DNA from: Mycetocola saprophilus
GTDB taxonomy: Bacteria; Actinomycetota; Actinomycetes; Actinomycetales; Microbacteriaceae
DNA: 64,000 nt
Reading direction: 5' to 3'
Assembly (NCBI RefSeq): GCF_000718085.1
Contig: NZ_JOEC01000002.1
Coordinates: 496,001 to 560,000 of the forward strand
The notes below the pieces were generated by a model. It was not told where the DNA came from. It ran no database searches and saw only the letters and a program-made list of their open reading frames with translations. Shown one piece after another: positions 18,501 to 27,141 of the stretch. The number at the start of each line of letters is the position of its first letter. Position 1 is the first letter of the stretch. The position numbers and the translations under genes are program-made.

Positions 18501-20505
18501 GGACACCGCCGCCGCGGCGCGCGTGATCTCGGGCATGGGCGACGCCCTCGGTCAGGTGGTGCTGGGCGAGATGGCCCAGTCGCACCCGGACATCTACGCC
18601 GACATCTTTGGCGAGCTGACCCGGATGAAGGATCCGATGATCTCGGCCGTGTCGATGGCCGGCATGGTTTACTACAACGCGATGGCCAACCGCGGGCTCG
18701 GGGTGGAAACCCGGGACCGTCGGGTCGGTGCCGACTTCGCCCAGGTGTATAAGAACGACGCCGGCGAGTACAGCTATGTGGTGAACAACATCACCGACCA
18801 GCAGCAGCGCTACCCGGTGTATCAGGGTGCCGAGCGCATCGGTTGGATCGATGTGCCCGCCCACACCCAGGTCACCCACCACCTGGACTCGCACCTGGCG
18901 AAGATCACGCTGAGTGCGACCCCGGATGCCACCACGATCACGCCCGGTTCCACCCTGGCGCTGACCGCGACCGGAACCGACCAGTACGGTGCCACCGTGG
19001 ATATTCCGAATCTGGAATGGAGCGTGGACCGCGGTGGCAAGATCGGTGCGGACGGCGTCTTCCACGCCGATTCCAAGACCGACAAGGCCACCATCACCGC
19101 CACCTCCGGCGACATTACCGCGACCCGCAGCGTGCGGGTGGGGGATGCGCCGGTGCTCACCTCGGTGGCAATCACCCCCGGCCCCGTGCGGATCGCTCCG
19201 AACGCCCCGGTGACCTTCACCGCCGCCGGCGTGGACCAGTACGGTGATCCGTTTGCCCTGCCCGGTGCGGTGACCTGGAGCACCACCGCGACCGGCGCGA
19301 TCACCGCCGACGGCGTGCTCACCGCCACGGCCCCGGGATCGGGGCTGGTGCGTGCGAGCGTGACCACCGCGGCCGGGGAGGTGCGTGGATCCACCGTGGT
19401 CGCCGTGAGCGACCCGAGCGTGAACGTGGCGCTCGGAGCCACCGTGAGCGCGACCTCGGAGGACGGACCCAACCTGGCCAAGTACGCGGTGGACGGCGAT
19501 CCCGGAACCCGCTGGGACAGCCTCCACGGGAGCGACGACCAGTCGATCACCCTGGACCTCGGCGCCAACTATGATCTCTCCGGTGCCCACATCGTCTGGG
19601 AGGCCGCGGCTGCCGCGAGCTACCAGATCGAGACGGCCACCAGCGAGAAGGGGCCGTTCACTCCGGTCCTCACCGTGGCCAAAAACAACGCCGATCCCGA
19701 TTCGCTGACCCTGAACACCACCGCCCGCTACGTTCGCATGCACGGACTCAAGCGCCTGGGCGGCTACGGATACTCGATCTATGAGTTCCAGGTGTTTGGA
19801 ACCCGGTCGGTGGATGCGATCACCCCCACCGCGCAGTACCTGCTGCCGGAAACCGCAACCATCGCCTCCGGGGCGCGGGTGCCGCTGAGCGCCTTCGCCT
19901 ACGATGCGACCGGTGCCGGCGGGCAGGTGACCGATACGCTGCCGACCCTGAGCGGACCGGGCTCGATCGAACGGGATAAGAAGGGGAACCCGGTGTATGT
20001 GGCCGGGGATGCCGGTACCGCGACCATCACGCTGACCCGGGGCGGGCTGACCTCCACCGCGACCATCACGGTCGCCGGTCAGGATGCCCCCACCGGCCCG
20101 GTGACCGAGCTCTCGCGGAACCACCCGGTCACCGTGTCGAGCACCGAGGACGGCCCCTGGGATGCCAAGCATGCGGTGGACGATGATCCCGGGTCGCGCT
20201 GGTCCAGCGGCTGGTCCGAGGGGCAGTGGATCGTGGTGGATCTGGGGGCCGTGCACACCCTGGATCGGGCCGAACTGGTTTGGGAGCGTGCCTTCGCCCA
20301 GGAGTTCGAGATCCAGACGGCCACGACCCCGGACGGTCCCTGGACCACGGTCGCCCACCCGACCGACGGCGCCGAAGGGGGACAAAAGATTTCCCTCACC
20401 GGTGCCTCGGGTCGCTACGTCAAAATCCTCTCGATCAAGCGCGGAACCGGCTACGGGATCTCGCTCTACGATCTGAAGATCTTCGGAAACGGGCCGGCAA
20501 GCTAG
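15508..20505 (+). CDS. Secreted GH81 endo-1,3-beta-glucanase, multidomain (first copy)
   Basis: The enzyme would cut internal beta-1,3 links in laminarin, callose or fungal wall glucan. It has 1665 residues. A signal peptide covers 1 to about 33, and the GH81 catalytic region about 70-1125. Catalytic acids fit D654 in FTDNHFHYGYF and E728/E732 in NNQESSSEAIQSW. Inside the GH81 N-terminal part, residues about 166-312 are an inserted beta-sandwich of the kind found in some GH32 levanases (SGWLGKGFLNSF, KIGGGNHPGKTELRVVV, GWAHIMVDQIML). Then come two Ig-like domains (1126-1305), an F5/8 type C (discoidin) domain (about 1305-1430), a third Ig-like domain, and a second F5/8 type C domain (about 1533-1665). 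The GTG at 15508 follows AGAGGAG. There is no wall anchor, so it is probably released. Confidence 0.93.
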   Translation: MKLSPSAVRALGLGLVPTLTLAGVLIASPVLAAPAPSPAPPAPLARIQADTPAPPADGIRVGSGSVAATPPPEVGQGVQDTLHQKLWIDKSLDGTPIPTNAWWTDLVISKYSGDLWANPLVVSNSSDGALVSSPRSWNKDGTTMQLGEGVRVGGRVAPQPDPSDTVLADFENGLPQGWTATGSAFAGTSTGTGKGQSAVSGWLGKGFLNSFTDADGDGATGEVRSGDFTIDRDALVAKIGGGNHPGKTELRVVVGDQTVASVTGDNSENLAWKTLDLTPWAGQTAHLEIVDELTAGWAHIMVDQIMLTNKTDGLDDRFGSAFKADDAVATGWGDWNVNWRLENAQGPAHINVSAARGVPYTWFQFDHVTPQLSVAKDAKFVDADGNDLSFPVTTDRFEIIQNGAKFGVHAPAKTTFDRVGDQILASEGVDHLAISAVPDNGFDLNTLQKYAFARVTGSKMTYVNNTQTGMIEQNWALTTEPLEGTGTDTIQGWLPHQYREADRFDPKLTGTTYATPRGEMRTSIGHDNWTMAYAFDGMTPVAGTPESLPDAPKGTDYSHDVMAKFLSDYAAKTTYGNDTYWGGKDLIQLGEYMLAAKQLGETDSYNKLKSTLRTAMTDWFTYTKGESSHFFARYDSWKALIGFSESYGSSQFTDNHFHYGYFTAAAAMLAIEDPEWAKGYGGVATLVAQQYGNWDRTSKDYPYLRTFDTWSGHSYAGGFSSPGGNNQESSSEAIQSWAGLYLLGVALGNTQMRDAGAMGYVTERASVREYWLNVGGALPASYKHSTTGILFDSGQAFATYFSGDPAWIYGIQWMPTAPWMNYLGWDRKAATKQLDDMFALRPDNLGGEGVRAGNKAGIQTFAKEWWGIGTYGDIKITEDRKSAIEVLKNIVRDSEKNNPGYTTRKVPENPLYYADTDSLIISIAKDGSVVFPDQYWTPDTLPASLIPTKYDGAMVDGDPANWSPASPLLPYFSVNYTPNLDVINALYGIKIDGYTPGRDTAAAARVISGMGDALGQVVLGEMAQSHPDIYADIFGELTRMKDPMISAVSMAGMVYYNAMANRGLGVETRDRRVGADFAQVYKNDAGEYSYVVNNITDQQQRYPVYQGAERIGWIDVPAHTQVTHHLDSHLAKITLSATPDATTITPGSTLALTATGTDQYGATVDIPNLEWSVDRGGKIGADGVFHADSKTDKATITATSGDITATRSVRVGDAPVLTSVAITPGPVRIAPNAPVTFTAAGVDQYGDPFALPGAVTWSTTATGAITADGVLTATAPGSGLVRASVTTAAGEVRGSTVVAVSDPSVNVALGATVSATSEDGPNLAKYAVDGDPGTRWDSLHGSDDQSITLDLGANYDLSGAHIVWEAAAAASYQIETATSEKGPFTPVLTVAKNNADPDSLTLNTTARYVRMHGLKRLGGYGYSIYEFQVFGTRSVDAITPTAQYLLPETATIASGARVPLSAFAYDATGAGGQVTDTLPTLSGPGSIERDKKGNPVYVAGDAGTATITLTRGGLTSTATITVAGQDAPTGPVTELSRNHPVTVSSTEDGPWDAKHAVDDDPGSRWSSGWSEGQWIVVDLGAVHTLDRAELVWERAFAQEFEIQTATTPDGPWTTVAHPTDGAEGGQKISLTGASGRYVKILSIKRGTGYGISLYDLKIFGNGPAS

Positions 20506-20524
20506 GCAAAAATCCGGCACACTC

Positions 20525-20573
20525 GGGCGCTCCCGGGGGGAGAAATTCTCTCCCCCCGGGAGCGCCCCTTTTT
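20525..20573 (+). terminator. Very strong terminator between the GH81 genes
   Basis: A perfect 19-bp stem (20525-20543 with 20549-20567) with a 5-nt loop and five T residues. It shows that the second GH81 gene needs its own promoter. Confidence 0.93.
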
Positions 20574-20592
20574 GTTCCCGGGTCCACGGTTT

Positions 20593-20615
20593 GGGGGACA
20601 TTTGAGGACGCGTGT
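20593..20615 (+). promoter_or_regulatory. GH81 box 2, conserved upstream element
   Basis: The core GGGGACATTTGAGGACG lies 101 nt before the second GH81 start and just after the terminator. It matches box 1 at 20 of 23 positions with nearly the same distance to the start. A candidate -10 TAAGCT is at 20669-20674. Confidence 0.55.
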
Positions 20616-20716
20616 TTTGCTTACATTGTGCCTGATCCGAGGGACTTTACGTGCCCCAAATGGGTCGCTAAGCTGGCTGCGCGATCCCCCTCGCCACCGA
20701 CTTTGAGGAGTCCTTT

Positions 20717-23700
20717 GTGAAACTCTCCCGACCGCCGGTTCGCCGGTTGAGCCTGGGTGTCATCCCACTAGTGATATTTACCGGGGGGATCATCGCATCT
20801 CCCGCCATCGCGGCCCCCGAGGGAAAGCCCGGCAGCGCTGCCGGCGCACTCCCGCGGATCGCCGCGGCGGCTCCCGCACCGCGGGCCGACGGCATTCCCG
20901 TCGGCTCGGGATCGATCGCCGCCGCACCGCCGGCTTCGCTCGGTCAGGACGTGCAAAACACCCTGAACCAGAAGATCTGGATCGATCAGTCGCTCACCGG
21001 AACCCCGGTGCCCACCAACAGCTGGTGGAGCGACCTGGTGGTCTCGACCTACTCGGGTGACCTCTGGGCCGACCCGCTGGTCCTCTCCAACAGCGCCGAG
21101 GGAACCCTTGTGCGCGATCCGCGCAAGTGGAACGCCGACGGAACCGCAATGGTGCTCGCCGACGGCGTCCGCGTGGGCGGTCAGGTTGCTCCGCAGCCCG
21201 ACGCCAGCGACCGTGTACTCGCGGACTTCGAGGACGGTCTGCCCGCGGGCTGGACCGCAACCGGAACCGCGTTCGACAGGGTCTCCACCGGCACCTCGCC
21301 GGGGCAGAGCCCGGTCAGTGGCTGGCTCGGCAAGGGCTTCCTGAACAGCTTCACCGCCGAGCAGGGTGACGGTGCCATCGGGAGCCTGCGCTCCCCGGAC
21401 TTCACCATCGACCGTAACGCCCTGGTTGCCAAGATCGGCGGCGGAAACCACCCGGGGCTCACCGAGCTGCGCGTGGTGGTGAACGGACAGAGCGTCGCCA
21501 CCGCCACCGGAGAGGACAGCGAGACCCTCACCTGGAAGACCCTGGACCTCACCCCCTGGGTGGGCCAGAACGCCCACATCGAGATCGTCGATGAGCTCAC
21601 CGCGGGCTGGGCGCACCTACTCGTGGACCACGTGATGCTCACCAATAAGCCCGACGGGCTGGATGACCGCTTTGGCACCGCGTTCCGCGCGGCCAACGCC
21701 GTGGCCACCGGCTGGGGCGACTGGAACGTGGACTGGCGGCTCGACCCCGCCGCGGGTCCGTCAAACATCGCCGTGAGCGCGGCACGCGGCGTACCCTACA
21801 CCTGGTTCCGCTTTAACCAGGTGACCCCCGAACTCACCGTCGGGGAGAACGCGACCTTCACCAAGGCCAATGGGGATGCGCTGACCTTCCCGGTCACCAC
21901 CGACCGCCTGATCATCCGCCAGGGTGACTCGAAGATCGGTGTGCACGCCCCCGAGGGCACCACCTTTGAGCGCTCGGGCAACCGCCTGATCGCCAGCGTG
22001 GGCACCGGCTACCTGGTGCTCAGCGCACTGCCGGACTCGGGCTTCGACCTGAACACCCTGCACCGCTATGCGTTCGCCCGGGTGACCGGCACCACCATGG
22101 CGTATCAGAACCACACCGACTCGGGAGAGGTGCGCCAGGACTGGGCCCTGACCACCGAGCCGCTGCAGGGGACCGAAACCTCGACCATCCAGGGATGGCT
22201 GCCGCACCAGTACCGTGAGGCCAAGCGCTTCGAGCCGACGCTGACCGGCACCACCTATAAGACGCCGCGGGGCGAGATGCGCACCAGCATCGGCCGCGAT
22301 GGCTGGAAGATGGCATATACCTTTGAGGGCATGACTCCGATCACCGGGGCACCCGAGTCGAAGCCCGGAGCCCCCGCGGGCACCGACTACGAGCACGCGG
22401 TGATGGCCAAGTTCCTGCGCGACTACGCCGCCAAGACCACCTATGGTAATGACACCTACTGGGGCGGCAAGGACGTCATCCAGCTGGGTGAGTACATGCT
22501 GGTGGCCAAGCAGCTCGGCGAAACCGAGTCCTATGAGGCGCTGCGCTCGACCCTGCGCACCGCACTGAGCGACTGGTTTACCTACACCGAGGGGGAGGAG
22601 AGCCGCTTCTTCGCGCGCTATGACACCTGGAAGGCGCTGGTGGGCTTTAGCGAGTCCTACGGATCCTCGCAGTTCACCGACAACCACTTCCACTACGGCT
22701 ACTTCACCGCCGCCGCGGCGATGCTCGCGATGGAGGATCCCGAGTGGGCCAAGGGCTACGGCGGGGTTGCAACCCTGGTGGCCCAGCAGTATGGCAACTG
22801 GGACCGCAGTAGCCAGGACTACCCGTACCTGCGCACCTTCGACACCTGGAGCGGATTCTCCTATGCGGGCGGATTCTCCTCCCCGGGTGGAAACAACCAG
22901 GAGTCCAGCTCCGAGGCGATCCAGTCCTGGGCGGGCCTCTACCTGCTCGGCGTGGCCCTGGGAAACCAGGAAATGCGCGACACCGGCGCAATGGGTTACG
23001 TCACCGAGCGTGCGGCGATCCGCGAGTACTGGCTGAACACCGGGGGCGTGTTCCCCGAGCAGTATAAGCACTCCACCTCGGGCATCGTGTTTGACAGCGG
23101 CCAGGCCTTTGCTACCTACTTCTCGGGCGACCCCGCCTGGATCTACGGTATTCAGTGGCTGCCCACCGCGCCGTGGCTGAACTACCTCGGCTGGGACCGG
23201 ACCGCGGCCACCAAGCTGCTGGATGACATGTTTGCGCTGCGCCCCGACAACATCGGCGGCGAGGGCACCAGGGCCGGCAATAAGGCCGGGATCCAGACCT
23301 TCGCCAAGCAGTGGTGGGGGATCGGGACCTACGGCGATATTCAGATCACCGAGGACCGTGAATCCGCGGTCAACGTGCTCAAGAACATCGTCCGGGATAG
23401 CGAAAAGCACAACCCCGGCTACACGACCCGGAAGGTTGCGGCTAACCCGCTGTTCGATCCGGCGACGAACTCGCTGCTGATCTCGGTGGACGCCAATGGC
23501 ACCGTGGTGTTCCCGGACGAGCACTGGACCCCGGCAACCCTGCCGGCAAAGCTCATCCCGCACCAGTACACCGGCGCGATGGTGGATGCGGACCCGGCCA
23601 CCTGGAACCCGGTCAGCCCGCTGCTGGCGTACTTCTCGACCGACTTCCAGGCAAACCAGGACGCGATCGATTCGCTCTACCGGATCAAGGTCGCCGGCTA

Positions 23701-25294
23701 CACCCCGGGTCGTGACACCGCCGCCGCCACCGCCGTGATTTCGGGCATGGGTGACGCTCTCGGTCAGGTGGTGCTGGGCCAGATGGCACAGTCGCACCCC
23801 GAGGTCTACGCGGACATCTTCGCCGAACTGCGCCGCACCAACGACCCGATGGTTTCGGCCGTCTCGATGGCCGGCATGGTCTACTACAACGCGATGGCCA
23901 ACCGGAACCTCGGTATCGAGTCCCGCGATCACCGCGTCGGGGCAGACCTCGCCCAGGTGTACAAGAACCCGGACACCGGGGTGTACAGCTACGTGGTCAC
24001 CAACCCCACCGACACCCAGCAGCGCTACCCCGCCTACAACGGGAACACCCGCATCGGCTGGATCGACGTGCCCGCCCACAGCCAGGTCACCCACCGTCTG
24101 GATGCCAAGCTCAAGCGGATCGAACTGGTTGCCACCCCGGATGCCACCACGATCACCCCCGGTTCCACGCTCGCCCTGAGCGCGGTCGGGTATGACCAGT
24201 ACGGGGCAACCGTAGATATTCCGAATCTGGAATGGAGTGCGAACCGCGGTGGAAACATCGGTTCCGACGGGGTCTTCCATGCGACCACCGCAACCGAGAA
24301 GGCGACCATCACGGCGACTTCGGCTTCGGTCAAGGCTACCCGCGATGTGCGGGTGGGCGAAGCTCCGGTGCTGACCTCGCTGCGGGTGACCCCGGGCCCG
24401 GTGCGGATCGCGCCGAACAGCCCGGTCACCTTCAGCGCCGCCGGACTGGACCAGTATGGTGACGCGTTTGCCCTGGCCGAGGCGGTGACCTGGACCACCA
24501 CGGTTCCCGGATCCATCACCGCCGCCGGCGTGCTGACCGCAACCGCGACCGGTTCCGGTCTGGTGCGGGCCAGCGCCCAGAGTGGCGGCACGACACTCGC
24601 GGGTTCGGCGGTGGTCGCGGTCAGCGATCCGAGCATCGACATCGCTCGCGGCGTGAGTGTGAGCGCAACCTCGCAGGGGGCCGAACACGTGGCCGCCCAC
24701 GTGGTGGATGGGAACCCGGCCACCCGCTGGGAGAGCACCCACGGGCTGGATGATCAGAGCATCACCCTGGACCTGGGTGCGAGCTACGACCTCTCCGGAG
24801 TGAAGATCACCTGGGAGGCCGCCGCGGCCGCCCGCTACCGACTGGAGATTGCCCAGAGTGAGAACGGCCCGTTCGAGCCGCTGATCACGGTGGCCAAGTC
24901 GACCGCCGCCCCGGATGAGCTGACCCTCACCGGAACCGGACGCTACCTGCGCCTGCAGGGGATTGAGCGCCTGCTGCCCTACGGATACTCGATCTACAAC
25001 TTCGAGGTATTCGGAACCCGTTCGGCCCAGGCGATCACGCCGAGTGCACTGTACCTGCTGCCGGAAACCTCGGTGGTGAGTACCGGACGCGAGATTCCGC
25101 TGACGGTGTTCGGGTACGACGCGGCCGGTGCCGGCGGCACGCTGTCGGGCATCATCCCGACGCTGAGTGGGCCGGGCGAGATCCGCACCGGTGCTCAGGG
25201 CACACCGGTGTTTGTGGCCCAGGCTCCGGGTGAGGCGACCATCACGGTCACCCACGCGGGCCAGACCGCGACCGCCAAGGTTCTCGTGCGCTAG
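20717..25294 (+). CDS. Secreted GH81 endo-1,3-beta-glucanase, multidomain (second copy)
   Basis: A 1525-residue paralogue of the preceding gene with the same domain order and long identical stretches (for example ESYGSSQFTDNHFHYGYF). The signal peptide covers residues 1 to about 34. The GH81 region has the levanase-type insertion at about 167-313 and predicted catalytic acids near D655 and E729/E733. It then has two Ig-like domains, one F5/8 type C domain and a third Ig-like domain. It ends there: the second F5/8 type C domain of the first copy is missing. The GTG follows GAGGAG. The copies differ in many surface residues, so the duplication is not recent. They may differ in substrate binding because of the lost C-terminal domain. 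A terminator follows. Confidence 0.93.
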   Translation: MKLSRPPVRRLSLGVIPLVIFTGGIIASPAIAAPEGKPGSAAGALPRIAAAAPAPRADGIPVGSGSIAAAPPASLGQDVQNTLNQKIWIDQSLTGTPVPTNSWWSDLVVSTYSGDLWADPLVLSNSAEGTLVRDPRKWNADGTAMVLADGVRVGGQVAPQPDASDRVLADFEDGLPAGWTATGTAFDRVSTGTSPGQSPVSGWLGKGFLNSFTAEQGDGAIGSLRSPDFTIDRNALVAKIGGGNHPGLTELRVVVNGQSVATATGEDSETLTWKTLDLTPWVGQNAHIEIVDELTAGWAHLLVDHVMLTNKPDGLDDRFGTAFRAANAVATGWGDWNVDWRLDPAAGPSNIAVSAARGVPYTWFRFNQVTPELTVGENATFTKANGDALTFPVTTDRLIIRQGDSKIGVHAPEGTTFERSGNRLIASVGTGYLVLSALPDSGFDLNTLHRYAFARVTGTTMAYQNHTDSGEVRQDWALTTEPLQGTETSTIQGWLPHQYREAKRFEPTLTGTTYKTPRGEMRTSIGRDGWKMAYTFEGMTPITGAPESKPGAPAGTDYEHAVMAKFLRDYAAKTTYGNDTYWGGKDVIQLGEYMLVAKQLGETESYEALRSTLRTALSDWFTYTEGEESRFFARYDTWKALVGFSESYGSSQFTDNHFHYGYFTAAAAMLAMEDPEWAKGYGGVATLVAQQYGNWDRSSQDYPYLRTFDTWSGFSYAGGFSSPGGNNQESSSEAIQSWAGLYLLGVALGNQEMRDTGAMGYVTERAAIREYWLNTGGVFPEQYKHSTSGIVFDSGQAFATYFSGDPAWIYGIQWLPTAPWLNYLGWDRTAATKLLDDMFALRPDNIGGEGTRAGNKAGIQTFAKQWWGIGTYGDIQITEDRESAVNVLKNIVRDSEKHNPGYTTRKVAANPLFDPATNSLLISVDANGTVVFPDEHWTPATLPAKLIPHQYTGAMVDADPATWNPVSPLLAYFSTDFQANQDAIDSLYRIKVAGYTPGRDTAAATAVISGMGDALGQVVLGQMAQSHPEVYADIFAELRRTNDPMVSAVSMAGMVYYNAMANRNLGIESRDHRVGADLAQVYKNPDTGVYSYVVTNPTDTQQRYPAYNGNTRIGWIDVPAHSQVTHRLDAKLKRIELVATPDATTITPGSTLALSAVGYDQYGATVDIPNLEWSANRGGNIGSDGVFHATTATEKATITATSASVKATRDVRVGEAPVLTSLRVTPGPVRIAPNSPVTFSAAGLDQYGDAFALAEAVTWTTTVPGSITAAGVLTATATGSGLVRASAQSGGTTLAGSAVVAVSDPSIDIARGVSVSATSQGAEHVAAHVVDGNPATRWESTHGLDDQSITLDLGASYDLSGVKITWEAAAAARYRLEIAQSENGPFEPLITVAKSTAAPDELTLTGTGRYLRLQGIERLLPYGYSIYNFEVFGTRSAQAITPSALYLLPETSVVSTGREIPLTVFGYDAAGAGGTLSGIIPTLSGPGEIRTGAQGTPVFVAQAPGEATITVTHAGQTATAKVLVR

Positions 25295-25329
25295 CCGGCG
25301 CGCGGCCTTCGGGTCGCAGCACACCACGG

Positions 25330-25361
25330 ACCCCGGGGATGCCGATGCATCCCCGGGGTTT
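25330..25361 (+). terminator. Terminator after the second GH81 gene
   Basis: A perfect 13-bp stem (25330-25342 with 25347-25359) with a 4-nt loop and a short T run. Confidence 0.85.
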
Positions 25362-25501
25362 GTGCTGGGTGTTCCCGTGAGTATCCTGTACGCGCGTTAT
25401 TGTCGCGTCACGTTATGGGAAATCCCTGCTCCCCAAGATGTACCTTCTCGCGCCGCCCACCGGGTGTGCGAGACACATCGAACGAGGGGACAACACTCGA
25501 A

Positions 25502-27076
25502 ATGACACTTGCGCAACCCGACGCACACCACATCACTCGGCACCGGCCAAGGCCCCGCCGCCGCGGGCGGAGGGCGTTGGCTCTCGGTCTGCTGGGCGTT
25601 TTACTCACGGGATCCGGGGCCGCCCTGATTCCCGCCCAGACGGCCCAGGCGGCGACCCGCACCGGGGATGACGGACTCGTCCTGACCGTTTCTCCCGAAC
25701 GGCTGAACCAGGGTGATCCCGACGGATTTGAGCTGGGGATCGTGGATGGAAACCTCAGCAAGACCCCCTTCGACACCTACAAGATCAGCGGACTGCCGGC
25801 CGGATGGACGCTGCGCACCCTCGCCGGAGACACCCTGGAACCGGTGTCGCCGAGCCCGCAGATTTTTGAGGTCAACCGCGACGTCACCGGATTACGCGTG
25901 GTCCCGCCCGCGGATTTCTCCGGAACCCTCCCCAACGTCCAGCTCGCACGCATCTCACAGGCCCACAACCTGGTCACCGACTTCGATAACGGAACCTTTG
26001 ACTATCTGGGGCAGGCGAAGCCCCGGCTGGATTCGGCGTCGACTCCGTACACCTTTCACGATCCGCACACGCTGACCGGCCAGCCCAACGTCGTGCAGTA
26101 CTCGCCCGTCGATGGGGAGTATTCGATCTGGCCGACCGGCATGATCAACGGTCCCGACATCACGCCCACCCCGGAGTGGAATGAAACCCGGGCGTATAAC
26201 AACTACTGGGCCGACCTGCGCAGCACCACCAATGCGATGGTGACCCCGAGCACCCAGGAGATCACCCGCAACTGGAATAAGTCCTGGCTGATGCCCAACA
26301 CCCGGGCCGTCACCGATGAGGAATCCGCGCGGTCGGGCAAGTTCCTGATCATCAACGGCTCCGAATCGCTGGGCAAACCACACGACGTGCTCACCACCAC
26401 CATCACCGGGCTCACCCCGCACACCGAGTACACGATGAGTGGATTTGTGGCCAACCTCAGCGATGACCCGCGTCCGGGGAACGTCGTGGCGCCGGTTCAG
26501 GTGGGATTTGTGGTGAATGACACATTTATCGGATCGTCGCGGAACATGCCCCGGCAGAGTGGGCCCACCACCGACGATGCCAAGTGGACGCGGCTGACCT
26601 CAACCGTGAACACCGGAGACTCCACCTCGCTCACCATTGGCGTGCGCAACTTCAAGGACGGCGGGCACGGAAACGACTTCGGCATCGATGAGCTCTCGCT
26701 CTTCCCGATGGCCAGCGTACGCACCGACCTCGAGGTTGTTCCGCGGCCGGAACCCACGGCCACCCCGACCCCGACCCCGACGCCCTCGGTTCCGCCGACC
26801 ACGCCGCCCACAACCACCCCGACCCCGACCCCAACCCCGTCGGTTCCGCCGAGCGTGCCGCCGACCGATCCGTCGACCACTCCGCCGACCGATCCGTCCA
26901 CCGGCATCACCCCGCCCGGACCGGATGCGCAGACCCCGCCATCCACCGCGCGGCTGAGCACCACCGGTACGGACCTGGTCCTGGGCATCGCCCTCGGCCT
27001 GGCCGCACTGTTGCTCGCCGTGGGTGGGGGCATCGTGTTCCTCGCCCGTCGACGGGCCACCCCGCCGCTCGACTAG
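25502..27076 (+). CDS. Cell-wall-anchored surface protein with LSTTG sorting signal
   Basis: A 524-residue exported protein of unknown function. A long signal peptide (basic RHRPRPRRRGRRA, hydrophobic core, cleavage near AQAA) spans about residues 1-50. Residues about 55-410 look like beta-sandwich modules; the second ends with FGIDELSLF, as in CBM4/9-like jelly rolls, so glycan binding is possible. Residues about 415-480 are a Pro/Thr-rich wall-spanning stalk of TPTPTP and PTDPST units. The C-terminus is a sorting signal: L485-S-T-T-G, a hydrophobic helix, then RRR. LSTTG is close to the LAxTG motif used by class E sortases of Actinobacteria. No sortase gene is in the window. It follows the GH81 pair in the same direction but after a terminator. 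The ATG at 25502 is chosen for its signal-peptide fit and GAGGGG upstream. Confidence 0.75.
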   Translation: MTLAQPDAHHITRHRPRPRRRGRRALALGLLGVLLTGSGAALIPAQTAQAATRTGDDGLVLTVSPERLNQGDPDGFELGIVDGNLSKTPFDTYKISGLPAGWTLRTLAGDTLEPVSPSPQIFEVNRDVTGLRVVPPADFSGTLPNVQLARISQAHNLVTDFDNGTFDYLGQAKPRLDSASTPYTFHDPHTLTGQPNVVQYSPVDGEYSIWPTGMINGPDITPTPEWNETRAYNNYWADLRSTTNAMVTPSTQEITRNWNKSWLMPNTRAVTDEESARSGKFLIINGSESLGKPHDVLTTTITGLTPHTEYTMSGFVANLSDDPRPGNVVAPVQVGFVVNDTFIGSSRNMPRQSGPTTDDAKWTRLTSTVNTGDSTSLTIGVRNFKDGGHGNDFGIDELSLFPMASVRTDLEVVPRPEPTATPTPTPTPSVPPTTPPTTTPTPTPTPSVPPSVPPTDPSTTPPTDPSTGITPPGPDAQTPPSTARLSTTGTDLVLGIALGLAALLLAVGGGIVFLARRRATPPLD

Positions 27077-27094
27077 TCGAGTAACCACTCACAT

Positions 27095-27130
27095 CGGCCG
27101 CCCCATCCCGTTCCCGGGGTGGGGCGGCCG
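27095..27130. terminator. Bidirectional terminator between convergent genes
   Basis: An 11-bp perfect outer stem (27095-27105 with 27120-27130), extended inward by four pairs including a G-T pair, sits between the surface protein gene and coaA. Confidence 0.75.
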
Positions 27131-27141
27131 CGCGTTTGGCG

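Noticed and set aside
15523..20601. A 1692-codon open frame on the minus strand opposite the first GH81 gene
   Set aside because: It has no family sequence and mirrors the codon bias of the plus-strand gene; high-GC coding DNA often gives such antisense frames. The same holds for the frame at 21761-25327 opposite the second copy.
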